The notes: generated by a model not told the origin, from the letters alone. A DNA stretch of 22,710 nt from JANLQX01 sp031418775 (GCA_031418775.1 JANOJN010000194.1:1-22710); one strand, 5' to 3'. Numbered from the stretch's first letter, positions 7,363 to 15,425 are shown. A program made the numbers and translations.

Positions 7363-8981
7363 CCGACCGGCTGCACTTCGCCAACATCTTCACCGAGATC
7401 GCGCAACGGTTCGGGGACGACACAGCGCTCCAACACGGGGGAGCGACGTGGACATGGTCGGCGTTCCACGACGAGGCGGCACGCTTCGCCTCGTACCTTG
7501 CATCGGTCGGTGTCGGTCCCGATGACCGGGTCGGACTACTGCTTCATAACTCGCCGACCTACCTGATAGCGCACTACGGAGTGTTCCTTCGCCGTGCCGT
7601 GCCGGTCAACGTGAACTACCGGTACCTCGACGACGAACTCGCGTATCTGGCCAACGACAGCTCGATGACCGTGCTGGTCACCGAACGCGGGTTGGTGGAC
7701 CGGGTGCGGACGATCCGGCCACGTGTCCCGTCATTGCGACAGGTGGTGATCGCCGGTAGTGATGACGACGCGATCGATCGCAGCACCGAAACAACGTGGA
7801 CTGACAGTCTGCGCACGTACGATCCGTCGGCGATGTTGCGAGGGTCGGATAAGGACATGTACATGCTCTACACCGGCGGCACGACCGGCATGCCGAAGGG
7901 CGTCATGTTCCGCATGGGCGACTTCGTCCGGCGAAGCCTCACGGGATACCTTTACCGCGGATGGGACGTGCCGACGGCGGAGACGCTGCTGGACCACATC
8001 AGCGCGCACCGAGATGCCGGGGACCGACGCGTGAGCATCCCGGCGTGTCCGCTCATGCACGGCACTGGCATGTGGCTGGGCGCGTTCTACGCCCACCTCA
8101 TGGGCGGCAGCGTCGTCACTCTGGAGAGCAGGTCCTTCGACGCCGACGAGCTCTGGCGGACGGCATCGTTGGTAGGGGCCGATGCGGTCACCATCGTCGG
8201 CGACGCGTTCGCCCGACCGATGTTCGACGCCCTCGACCGGGCCGTCGGTGAAGGCCGTCCCTACGACCTCTCCGCGCTGCGGATCATCCAGTCGAGTGGC
8301 GTCATGTGGAGCGCGGAAGTCCAGACCGGATTGCTCCGACACCTCGATGTGCGCCTGGTCGACTCGATGGGTTCGACCGAGGGGGCGATGGCCAGACGTA
8401 TCGTTACGAGGGGGACGCCGATCGAGACGGCACGGTTCCAACCGCTCGCCGGGACGAAGCTCATCGCTGAAGACGGCACCGTTGTTCCGCCCGGCTCGAG
8501 CGAACCCGGACGCATCGCTGCATGCGCCGTGGTGCCGCTCGGCTATTTCAATGACCCGGAGAAGTCCGCGGCGACCTTCGTCGAGATCGAGGGTGTGCGT
8601 CACACCATGGCCGGTGACTGGGCCGTGTGGGCAGACGACGGGACACTGGTCCTGCTCGGCAGGGGCTCGCACTGCATCAACACGGCCGGGGAGAAGGTGT
8701 TCCCGGAAGAGGTCGAAGAGGCGATGAAGCGCCACCCCGCCGTGGCCGACTGCCTCGTCGTCGGCCTGCCCGACGAGCGCTTCGGCGAGCGCGTGGCTGC
8801 CGTGCTGTCCCTCCATGAGGGTATGGCCGTCGCCGATCCCGACGTCGTCTTGCACGACGTCAAGCAGTGGCTGGCCAACTACAAGCTGCCGCGAACGTCG
8901 GTCATCGTGAGCGAGGTGCGTCGCGCCGCCAACGGCAAGGCCGACTACGGCTGGGCGCGCCAGATACTGGGGTCGGTGTAA
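7359..8981 (+). CDS. Acyl-CoA synthetase (AMP-forming), FadD19-like, copy 2
   Basis: A 540-aa paralogue of the preceding gene. It begins with GTG inside the preceding stop (GTGA), so the two are translationally coupled. Motifs: YTGGTTGMPKG (171-181), CPLMHGTGMWLGAF, DSMGSTEGA, HCINTAGEKVFPEEVEEAMK and the C-terminal catalytic Lys527 in NGKADYGWA. It shares long stretches with copy 1 (FDEAARFA-like start, VNVNYRYLD-ELAYL, DADELWR/FWR) and so arose by tandem duplication. Divergence elsewhere, especially around the acyl pocket (residues 185-235) and after SSGVMWS, suggests different acyl preferences; this is inference. Confidence 0.93.
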   Translation: MTDRLHFANIFTEIAQRFGDDTALQHGGATWTWSAFHDEAARFASYLASVGVGPDDRVGLLLHNSPTYLIAHYGVFLRRAVPVNVNYRYLDDELAYLANDSSMTVLVTERGLVDRVRTIRPRVPSLRQVVIAGSDDDAIDRSTETTWTDSLRTYDPSAMLRGSDKDMYMLYTGGTTGMPKGVMFRMGDFVRRSLTGYLYRGWDVPTAETLLDHISAHRDAGDRRVSIPACPLMHGTGMWLGAFYAHLMGGSVVTLESRSFDADELWRTASLVGADAVTIVGDAFARPMFDALDRAVGEGRPYDLSALRIIQSSGVMWSAEVQTGLLRHLDVRLVDSMGSTEGAMARRIVTRGTPIETARFQPLAGTKLIAEDGTVVPPGSSEPGRIAACAVVPLGYFNDPEKSAATFVEIEGVRHTMAGDWAVWADDGTLVLLGRGSHCINTAGEKVFPEEVEEAMKRHPAVADCLVVGLPDERFGERVAAVLSLHEGMAVADPDVVLHDVKQWLANYKLPRTSVIVSEVRRAANGKADYGWARQILGSV

Positions 8982-9013
8982 TACGCGCGCATATTGTGCT
9001 TCTCGTGCGGACC

Positions 9014-9038
9014 CCGGCGAGCGGGCCTCGCGAGCCGG
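9014..9038. terminator. Possible terminator between convergent genes
   Basis: CCGGC (9014-9018) pairs with GCCGG (9034-9038), with an inner GAG/CTC pairing and a bulge. It lies in the 63-bp gap between the second synthetase (plus) and the acyl-CoA dehydrogenase (minus). No T-run follows on either strand, so intrinsic termination is uncertain. Confidence 0.35.
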
Positions 9039-9044
9039 CCTCGG

Positions 9045-10193
9045 TCAGCCAACGACCTTGCGGCCGATGATCTCCTTCATGATCTCGGTCGTTCCTCCGT
9101 AGATCGTGGTGATCCGGGCATCGACGTAGGCGCGCCCGATCGGGTACTCCTGCATGTAGCCGTAGCCGCCGTGCAACTGCAGGCAGGTGTCGACGGTGCG
9201 CTTCTGCAGCTCGGTGCACCACCACTTGGCCATCGCCGCCTCTTCGACGGTGAGGTCGCCGGCGTTGAGCTGCTCGATGCAACGGTCGACGAAGACCTGC
9301 CCGATCTCGACCTCCGTGGCGATCTCGGCCAGGCGGAATTTCGAGTTCTGGAACGAGGCCACGGGCTGACCGAAGGCCTTGCGATTCTTCGTGTAGTCGA
9401 CCGTCCAGTCGAGCGCAGCGCGCGCAGCAGCAACGCCGGCGACGGCGATGGAGAGCCGCTCCTGAGCCAGGTTGCGGACGAGCAGAGCGAAGCCCTGTCC
9501 TTCGTCGCCGAGGCGGTTGGTGACCGGCACGCGCACGTCGGTGAAGAACAGCTCGGCCGTGTCCTGGGAGTGCATGCCGATCTTGTCGAGGTTGCGTCCG
9601 CGGGTGAACCCGTCCATCCCGCGTTCGAGCACCATCAGGGTCATGCCCTTGTGCTTCTGCGACGGATCGGTCTTCACCGCAGTGATCACCAGGTCGGCGT
9701 TGATGCCGTTGGTGATGAAGGTCTTCGAACCGTTGACGACATAGTGATCACCATCGCGCATCGCCGTCGTGGACATCGACGCGAGATCGGAGCCGATGCC
9801 CGGCTCGGTCATCGCCACTGCGGTCACGAGCGAGCCGTTGCAGATACCGGGCAGCCAGCGCTGCTTCTGCTCCTCGGTGGTGAGCTCCAAGAAGTAGGGG
9901 AGCGTGATGTCGTTGTGCAGGGTGATGCCGAGTCCGGCGCCACCGGTGCCGGCGTACATCAACTCCTCGCCGATGATGGCGTTGAAGCGGAAGTCGCGGG
10001 TGCCCCCACCGCCGAAGGCTTCCGGAGCCTGCAGGGCGAGGAAACCATTTGCCCCAGCGGCGGCGAAGAGCTCTCGCGGAACGATCCCGGCCTGTTCCCA
10101 GGCGAGGAAGTTCGGGGTGATCTCCTTCTCCACGAACCGCCGGAACGCGTCGCGGAACATCGCGTGCTCGTCGTTGAAGATCGCCCGTTTCAC
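9045..10193 (-). CDS. Acyl-CoA dehydrogenase, LCAD-like
   Basis: A 382-aa FAD enzyme that forms the trans-2 double bond in acyl-CoA during beta-oxidation and passes electrons to ETF. Signatures are AMTEPGIGSDLA (127-138), the NGSKTFITNG strand, NRKAFGQPVASFQ and the C-terminal LHGGYGYMQEYPIGRAYVD. The C-terminal position that is Glu in MCAD-type enzymes is Gly366 here (IYGGTTEI). AQERLSIA carries Glu245, the helix-G position used as catalytic base in LCAD and isovaleryl-CoA dehydrogenase, so a normal mechanism of that subtype is expected. The GTG start at 10193 matches the usual N-terminus (KRAIFNDEHAMFRDAFR); the longer frame would overlap the upstream gene. It lies four bases after the exported-protein gene. 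Confidence 0.93.
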   Translation of the reverse strand: MKRAIFNDEHAMFRDAFRRFVEKEITPNFLAWEQAGIVPRELFAAAGANGFLALQAPEAFGGGGTRDFRFNAIIGEELMYAGTGGAGLGITLHNDITLPYFLELTTEEQKQRWLPGICNGSLVTAVAMTEPGIGSDLASMSTTAMRDGDHYVVNGSKTFITNGINADLVITAVKTDPSQKHKGMTLMVLERGMDGFTRGRNLDKIGMHSQDTAELFFTDVRVPVTNRLGDEGQGFALLVRNLAQERLSIAVAGVAAARAALDWTVDYTKNRKAFGQPVASFQNSKFRLAEIATEVEIGQVFVDRCIEQLNAGDLTVEEAAMAKWWCTELQKRTVDTCLQLHGGYGYMQEYPIGRAYVDARITTIYGGTTEIMKEIIGRKVVG

Positions 10194-10197
10194 GGAG

Positions 10198-10731
10198 CTA
10201 CTTCTTCTTGTCTTCGACGCGGTCGATGTGGATCCCACACGCGCTGAACTTCGTGTTCTCGCCGAACCGCACTGCCTTGAACGCTTTGGACGATGTCTTG
10301 AGCGGATCGCCGAAGATCGCCGACTTCGCGTCCTTCTTCACCGCAGCAATTCCGGCATCGAACTGATCGAGGAGCGTGCTGATGGTCTTCTCGTCGCCCC
10401 GTGGGCTCGGGATGTCCCGGAGGCTGGCGCTGAGCTTCTCCAGCTCCGGCACGGCGATCGCGACGGTGAACTTCGCGACGGCCTCGGGAAGGGCGACGTC
10501 GACCTTCTTGAGGCGCCCGCCGCGCGTGGAGAGTGCCTTCTCGGTCTCGATCTTCTTCGATTCCGTGAGGAGCTTCACGTTCGAGGCGGCGCAGAGCTTG
10601 TCGGCCTCGGCAATGTACTCGCCGAGATCCTTGGGGAGCTTCTGAGCGGATACCGGCACGGCGATCACGCTCGCGGCGACGCAGGCAAGGGCAACGGCGA
10701 CGGGGGCACGGCGGGAAAGTCGAAAACGCAC
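10198..10731 (-). CDS. Exported protein of unknown function
   Basis: A 177-aa protein with a signal peptide: basic start MRFRLSRR, hydrophobic core VAVALACVAASVIAVPV and likely cleavage after VSA-Q (about residue 29). The mature part is Lys-rich, mostly helical in appearance, and has two cysteines (in DKLCAAS and FSACGIH), a spacing that could allow one disulfide. It ends in DKKK. I do not recognise a family. The start is GTG with no Shine-Dalgarno sequence, and the box TAGCCT ends six bases upstream, a layout typical of leaderless actinobacterial transcripts. It precedes the acyl-CoA dehydrogenase gene by four bases; the functional link is unclear. Confidence 0.7.
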   Translation of the reverse strand: MRFRLSRRAPVAVALACVAASVIAVPVSAQKLPKDLGEYIAEADKLCAASNVKLLTESKKIETEKALSTRGGRLKKVDVALPEAVAKFTVAIAVPELEKLSASLRDIPSPRGDEKTISTLLDQFDAGIAAVKKDAKSAIFGDPLKTSSKAFKAVRFGENTKFSACGIHIDRVEDKKK

Positions 10732-10737
10732 GCAGAT

Positions 10738-10743
10738 AGGCTA
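10738..10743 (-). promoter_or_regulatory. Candidate -10 box for a leaderless transcript
   Basis: On the minus strand TAGCCT (TANNNT type) is followed by exactly six bases and then the GTG start of the exported-protein gene. No convincing -35 box was seen. Confidence 0.3.
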
Positions 10744-10883
10744 CTGCCGACTGTCCACGGGGCGGTTGCTTCCCGTGAGGACGACGATGACCCGGGGTTC
10801 GCGCCGACGGAGCGCTCGAAACGGGGCGTGGTCCGATAAGACTGCACCGCCGTGTCGCCCGTGCCGCCCTTCTCCGTGGTTCC

Positions 10884-11966
10884 GTGTTGCCGTTGAGCGA
10901 GGGTCCCCGATCGGTCACGGTGAGCGCGCCGGTCCGGACTGCCGACGTGGGCGGGTGGACCGATACCTGGTTCGCCGTGCGGGGAACCGTTACCAACGTT
11001 GCCGTCGAGCCGGGGGTCGAGGTGACCGTTCGGGCGATCGACCTCCCGGTCGACCACGCCCGAGTCATCGTCGACGACCTCGGGTTCGATGCCATCGTCG
11101 ATGCGCGAGACCCGCAGGCGGCCACCGATCCCTTCCTGGCGATGGCCGTCGCCGCTGCTATGCCGGCCCAACCGGTCGAGATCCGGCTCCGGTGCTTCGT
11201 CCCTCCCGGCAGCGGACTCGGAACCTCCGCCGCGGTGAGTGTCGCGGTGATCGGCGCGGTGTGGTCATTCGAAGACCGCGTGGTCGATCCGGTCGTGCTC
11301 GCCTCGGCGGCCCACGGTGTCGAGACGTCACTCGGTCTCCAATCGGGCGTGCAGGATCAGCTCGCCGCGGCGTTCGGCGGTGCCCGCCGCTACGACATCC
11401 GCTACCCGACGCTCAGGGCCGCGCACGTTCTCGTCGACGATCCCGCCGAGCTGTTCGACGGTCGGCTCCTCACGGTCTACCTCGGCCAACCGCACTCCTC
11501 CTCGGAGGTGCACGGCGACGTGATCGCCGAGCTGGAGGCCGGCGGCCATCGGGCCGCGCTCGACGACCTCCGAGTCGCCGCCATGAACGCGGCCGCGGCC
11601 CTCTCTCGCCGTGACCTCCCGGCGTTCGGGCGGGCCATGCGCATGCACAACGACGCCACCCGTCGCCTCCACGAGCCGATCGTGTCGCCGCTTGCCGACC
11701 AGGTCGGCGCCATCGCCGACGGATTCGGCGCGCTGGGATGGAAGGCGAACGGCGCCGGCGGACAAGGCGGCACCGTGGCCGTCCTGGCCGGTGCCGATGC
11801 GGATCAGCGAGCGGCGCTCATCGCCGCGATCGCCGCCCATCCGGGCTGCGAGGTGCTCGCCCTGCGGCCGACCCGCGCCGGATGGGCGGTGCACCGGTCC
11901 GCCCACCCTCCGGACTTCAGCGAAAACGTTGCCAACGATGAACCGGGCGGCGCCGCTTGGCCGTAG
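10884..11966 (+). CDS. GHMP-family sugar kinase
   Basis: A 360-aa protein of the GHMP kinase superfamily (galactokinase, homoserine, mevalonate and phosphomevalonate kinases). Motif 1 APVRTADVGGWTDT (15-28) resembles the sugar-binding start of HddA/fucokinase-type enzymes. Motif 2 PPGSGLGTSAA (107-117) is the ATP-phosphate loop. GLQSGVQDQLAAAFGG (151-166) contains the expected acidic catalytic residue Asp158. Motif 3 appears as GWKANGAGGQGGTVAVL near the C-terminus. The VQDQLAAAFGG pattern suggests a sugar or sugar-phosphate kinase such as heptose-7-phosphate kinase rather than a mevalonate-pathway enzyme; the substrate cannot be fixed from sequence. The GTG start at 10884 could be replaced by TTG at 10893. 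No sugar-nucleotide genes lie beside it. Confidence 0.85.
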   Translation: MLPLSEGPRSVTVSAPVRTADVGGWTDTWFAVRGTVTNVAVEPGVEVTVRAIDLPVDHARVIVDDLGFDAIVDARDPQAATDPFLAMAVAAAMPAQPVEIRLRCFVPPGSGLGTSAAVSVAVIGAVWSFEDRVVDPVVLASAAHGVETSLGLQSGVQDQLAAAFGGARRYDIRYPTLRAAHVLVDDPAELFDGRLLTVYLGQPHSSSEVHGDVIAELEAGGHRAALDDLRVAAMNAAAALSRRDLPAFGRAMRMHNDATRRLHEPIVSPLADQVGAIADGFGALGWKANGAGGQGGTVAVLAGADADQRAALIAAIAAHPGCEVLALRPTRAGWAVHRSAHPPDFSENVANDEPGGAAWP

Positions 11967-12023
11967 CAAAGGTGAGCGAGCCGCTCGCGTTGGCCGAGAT
12001 GCCGTGCCATCGTGCGACTGCCG

Positions 12024-12051
12024 ATGGTCACACACGTATGGGTTTGACCAT
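12024..12051. other. Inverted repeat between convergent genes, possible terminator
   Basis: ATGGTCA (12024-12030) pairs with TGACCAT (12045-12051) across a 14-base loop. It lies in the 114-bp gap between the GHMP kinase (plus) and the thioredoxin-fold gene (minus). A second small hairpin GCGAG-CCG-CTCGC lies just after the kinase stop. There is no T-run. Confidence 0.3.
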
Positions 12052-12080
12052 GCGTGCGAAAGGATCCCATGACGCGATCG

Positions 12081-13193
12081 TCAGGTTGAAGGATCTGGTG
12101 TTGAAGACGGTGCCCCCAGGTCGAGTCCCAGGTACTGCTTCGCGTCGGCAAGGAACTCGGACACAAATGGCCACTGGTCTTCCTCGCCCGGCTTCGGCGA
12201 CTGGGCGAATCTGGCGGTGTCGTCGTGCGTTTTCGCGAAGCTCCATGCCGAGTACGCCTGCCGCTTGTACGTGATGTTCTCCGGCTGGAGCGTGTGGGCA
12301 CGCTCGAAGTGATGCAACGCCGGGGCGGAGAATCCGTCGGTGGACCAGAAGTGCTGCGCGAGTGCGAAGTGGGCGGCAGCCTCGGACACTTCCCGAGTGC
12401 GGGGGTGCGACGCGGCGATCACCGCCTCAGGCGTGAGAACCCATTCGCTTTCGGCTCCCTTCCCCGACCAATCACGGACGCGATTGCCGTACCACTCCGG
12501 ATCTGTCGTGCCGCGGGCCATGATCTTGAACATCAAGTTGGCGAAGGGGTCGTCGGTCGGCTGCGGTGCGGGAGAACCGCGTTCGGCGGGTCGCACGATG
12601 GTGCCGGTCTCGTCGATCCACAGAACCTGCGGGATGTTGGTGACGCCGAACAGCGCGTCCATCTGGTGCGAGGCGTCGAGCAGAGACGGATGCTCGGGCC
12701 GGGCCGCTCCGACGATGGGCCGGAGCACCTCGGCGCCGCCCATCTCGAGGCCGACAGTGATGATCTCGACACCTTTGCCGTGTACCTCGTTGCGCAGTGC
12801 CTGCCACCCGGGCAGGTCGTAGCGGCAGCCTCAATACGGGGCCCAGGAGGCGAGCACCACCTTCTGCCCGCGAAACGACGACAGCCTGACCTCTTCGCCC
12901 GTCAGCACGTCGGGCAGGCACAGGTCAGGTGCCGTGGCCGTGGCGAGCGAGCGTCCGCCGATGCTCTCGGGGCCGATCGACCACAAACCGGCCTCGGCAT
13001 CGGCGACGATGGCCATGCCCAGCCGATCAGCGGTCGCGACGAGGTCGAATCCGCCCGCCGAGCCCGCCGAGCCGGCCGAGCGGTCGAGCGGCACGCACAC
13101 GTCACCCTTGCAGGCGCCCTCGGGCTTGATCTGCCAGCCGGTCGCCGCTTCGAATGAGCCAGCGTCGATGTCGAGTCGATTCACAATCACCAT
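12081..13193 (-). CDS. Candidate selenoprotein: thioredoxin-fold protein with in-frame UGA (Sec121)
   Basis: One 370-codon frame read through a single TGA at 12831-12833. Residues 1-85 form an N-terminal domain containing ACKGDVC (Cys28, Cys33). Residues 86-220 look like a TlpA/ResA/AhpC-type thioredoxin fold: APDLCLPDVLTG, RLSSFRGQKVVLASWAPY, then UGA121, then GCRYDLPGWQ. A typical cis-Pro strand NIPQVLWIDETGTI follows. Residues 230-370 are helical and TPR-like (HFALAQHFWS, HHFERAHTLQPENITY). UGA stands where the first redox cysteine belongs, with Cys123 two residues later. A 6-bp hairpin with loop CGGGU starts 15 bases after the UGA. Both halves keep the same frame and coherent domains, which argues against decay. 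Expected role: thiol/peroxide redox chemistry, partner unknown. No signal peptide is visible. selA, selB, selD and selC are not in the window. The start could instead be the GTG at codon 2. Low-complexity GCCCGCCGA repeats encode the AGSAGSAGG linker. Confidence 0.8.
12800..12816 (-). promoter_or_regulatory. Candidate bacterial SECIS element
   Basis: On the minus strand CCTGCC-CGGGT-GGCAGG folds into a perfect 6-bp stem with a five-base loop. The loop begins 21 bases after the UGA at 12831-12833. Known bacterial SECIS elements are short stems with a small G- and U-containing apical loop, about 16-37 bases after the UGA, recognised by SelB. The position and loop composition fit, but no covariation test could be made. 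Confidence 0.65.
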
Positions 13194-13492
13194 GCGAGGC
13201 TACCGAGTCCCACACTCGCGGCGATCGCGCTGCACGCGATCACGAGAGCATCGGGCTGGCGCCGTGCGTGCGTCGGCCACGCGCAGATCGGCGGGTTTGG
13301 CGCGCACCTCAGCCCGAATGACGCGCAGATCGGGTCGGCCCAGCCGTTCGACCGCCCTTCTTGGTGAGATGTGCGCGTGGGGCCGAGGGTCTTTGGAGGC
13401 TGAGTAGGTCCCACCCCGAACGAGACTCCAAATCCTGAGGAGGAACGTGGTGTCGGGCTCGCAATGCGACGGGGCCGCAAAGCATGCGGGAC
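13194..13492. other. Non-coding gap with a 13-bp direct repeat
   Basis: 299 bp between two minus-strand genes. It contains ACGCGCAGATCGG twice (13279-13291 and 13321-13333, a 42-base period). An inverted repeat TTTGGAG/CTCCAAA (13392-13398 with 13436-13442) lies about 50 bases after the ATPase-regulator stop. TAGCCT (13202-13197, minus) sits three bases before the ATG of the thioredoxin-fold gene and six before its GTG codon 2, a possible -10 box. No coding frame is convincing. Confidence 0.45.
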
Positions 13493-15412
13493 TTACGTGA
13501 GTCGATAGCCGATGCCGCGAGTCGTGCCGATGCGGTGCGCGTCGGAACCTGCTTTCACGCGCAGTCCGCGCACGACGACGTCCACGACATTGCTAGTGCC
13601 GTCGTAAGCAGCAACTCCCCACACTTCGGCAAGGAGATCAGCTCGACTGACCGTGGTTCCGCTCCGGCGTGCGAGCACGGCCATCACGCCGTACTCGAGT
13701 GGAGAGAGCTGCACGCGTCGGCCGCCGAGAGCGACCGTGTGATCGGTTGGATCGAGGAACGGTTCCTCGGTGATGCCCAGCTCCGCGGCCGCGAGCTGGG
13801 TGAGCCAACCGTCGACTGAATTGCACCCGAAGTCGAGTGCGCCGAGATGATATGCGTCGGGTCCGATCATTGCGGGACCGAACGTGGTGAAACCAAGCAC
13901 GATCAGGGCGTCAATGAACGGTGCGGGATCATGCAACGTGGTGTACACGCGGCCGAGGTGCGGACGCATATTGAAGTAATCACGCTTCACGTCAAGCCAT
14001 GCTGCTGCTTGGGCGCTACTCGGGCCATCACCTCCAGCGGCGGTGGTGAGCCATCGTCGCAGCACCACCGTCGTCTGTCCGAGGGGGAGCGGATTGCGGG
14101 CCGCATGCGATGCGAAACCGGCGAGAACCGGGTCGACACGTTCGAGCGATTGCGGTATGTCGCGCCAGGCGGCGACGATGGAACAGCCGACGAGTGTCCC
14201 CGTCCGATCGCGCACGACACGAACAGAACTCGGAAGTCGGTCGAGCCAGTGGTCGAGAACCGCGGCTGACTCGGCAAGATCGTGATTATGCCAGAGGGAA
14301 CGTAGGGCGTCGGCGTCTGTTGCTTTGCTCTGTTCCACGCTGTGAGCGTGTGCGGTCGTTGGAAAGAATGCTTCGCGCACAACCGGATTGTCGATGAGGA
14401 AGAGCACGTCTGCCGTTGACCGGGCCAGTTCGTGCCGCGCTACCGCCCGTGTTTCTGACTGCAAATGACGCCAGGCAGCTGAACGGTAGCGGCGAAACCG
14501 CTGGGGATCCACGGCCCGCAATCGCTCCGAAATGACGAGATGCACGGCATCATGCAAACGCAAGCCATCTGGAGTCGCATCGATGACAGCGAGGCCGCTC
14601 AACTCGTCAAGTGCGCCGTCGCAGCGATCCTCGCCCAGCATCGCGGCGAGCACACCTCGAGTGATTCGGCGCGGCACAGCGGCAGCGTCGAGGATCTCGC
14701 GCGAACGGTCGTTGAGACCGTCGCGGAAGATGCCAGCAAGAGCCTGAATGACCCGTGGGCCGGCGTCGTCGTCGGGAAGTTCACCGCCTGCGAGTTGTGC
14801 CTCGATAGCGAGTCGCAACGCGAGCGGATGGCCGCAGCAAAGACGTTTCATCGACGCTGCGACAGCGTCTGGTACTCGGGCCTTGCGGAGGAGTTCGTCG
14901 ACACTTGGCTCGTCGAGCGGCCCGAGCGGGACTACTTCAAGGCCGCCGTACCGGCCCCGCTCGGTTGCCCATTCCAGCATTGGCGGCTCGCGTCCCGCAA
15001 CGACGACACGCGCCGCGACTCCCAGCATCGGCAAGAGTTCGTTACGTAGCCACGGATCGGCGATTCGGAAGACTTCGTAGGTATCAACGAGCAGTACGTT
15101 CGGGCGATCGTCGGGGCGATCCCAAAGTGGATCGGCGCGTCGAAGGGCATCGAGAAACCCTTGCTCTGTCGGCTCGATAGAGCGGCAGTCGATGGTGATG
15201 ACGACCGCACCCTGAGCTTCGCAGGTCGCTCCGAAACGAGAAAGCAGCGACGACTTCCCGATGCCAGCGACACCATAGACAAAACAGACACGGGGTCCCG
15301 CGTCGTCGAGTATTCGAGATAAGAGGCCGATCTCCGCAGCCCGTCCCACGACCGTGGGCACCGTCAAACGATCAGGTTGACCCTCGCTGACGGACGCGTC
15401 CATGGCTGTCAT
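13493..15412 (-). CDS. ATPase with C-terminal OmpR/PhoB-type winged-helix DNA-binding domain
   Basis: A 639-aa protein. The N-terminal AAA/STAND-like NTPase has a conserved entry VVGRAAEIGLLSRIL, Walker A GVAGIGKS (47-54) and Walker B VLLVD (106-110). A helical middle region follows, containing a region of unknown fold (about 350-480). The last 86 residues (554-639) form a Trans_Reg_C domain: ALGGRRVQLSPLEYGVMAVL, LLAEVWG, then NVVDVVVRGLRVK and TTRGIGYRLT, the wing typical of OmpR/PhoB. In most actinobacterial regulators pairing this DNA-binding domain with an NTPase (SARP/AfsR), the winged helix is N-terminal; here it is last. It is probably a nucleotide-dependent transcription factor with unknown signal. 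It lies 13 bases after the YdhR-like gene, presumably one operon. Base composition is less GC-rich than in the metabolic genes. The start could be the ATG at 15412 or at 15403. Confidence 0.85.
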   Translation of the reverse strand: MTAMDASVSEGQPDRLTVPTVVGRAAEIGLLSRILDDAGPRVCFVYGVAGIGKSSLLSRFGATCEAQGAVVITIDCRSIEPTEQGFLDALRRADPLWDRPDDRPNVLLVDTYEVFRIADPWLRNELLPMLGVAARVVVAGREPPMLEWATERGRYGGLEVVPLGPLDEPSVDELLRKARVPDAVAASMKRLCCGHPLALRLAIEAQLAGGELPDDDAGPRVIQALAGIFRDGLNDRSREILDAAAVPRRITRGVLAAMLGEDRCDGALDELSGLAVIDATPDGLRLHDAVHLVISERLRAVDPQRFRRYRSAAWRHLQSETRAVARHELARSTADVLFLIDNPVVREAFFPTTAHAHSVEQSKATDADALRSLWHNHDLAESAAVLDHWLDRLPSSVRVVRDRTGTLVGCSIVAAWRDIPQSLERVDPVLAGFASHAARNPLPLGQTTVVLRRWLTTAAGGDGPSSAQAAAWLDVKRDYFNMRPHLGRVYTTLHDPAPFIDALIVLGFTTFGPAMIGPDAYHLGALDFGCNSVDGWLTQLAAAELGITEEPFLDPTDHTVALGGRRVQLSPLEYGVMAVLARRSGTTVSRADLLAEVWGVAAYDGTSNVVDVVVRGLRVKAGSDAHRIGTTRGIGYRLT

Positions 15413-15425
15413 GATCGCGCCAAAC

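Noticed and set aside
12081..13193. Pseudogene or two separate genes (12831-13193 and 12081-12743)
   Set aside because: The frame is identical on both sides of the TGA, the stop sits on a redox cysteine position, and the sequence between the TGA and the next ATG reads as thioredoxin-fold protein. Two independent genes or random decay explain this less well than Sec insertion. A sequencing error at one base remains possible.
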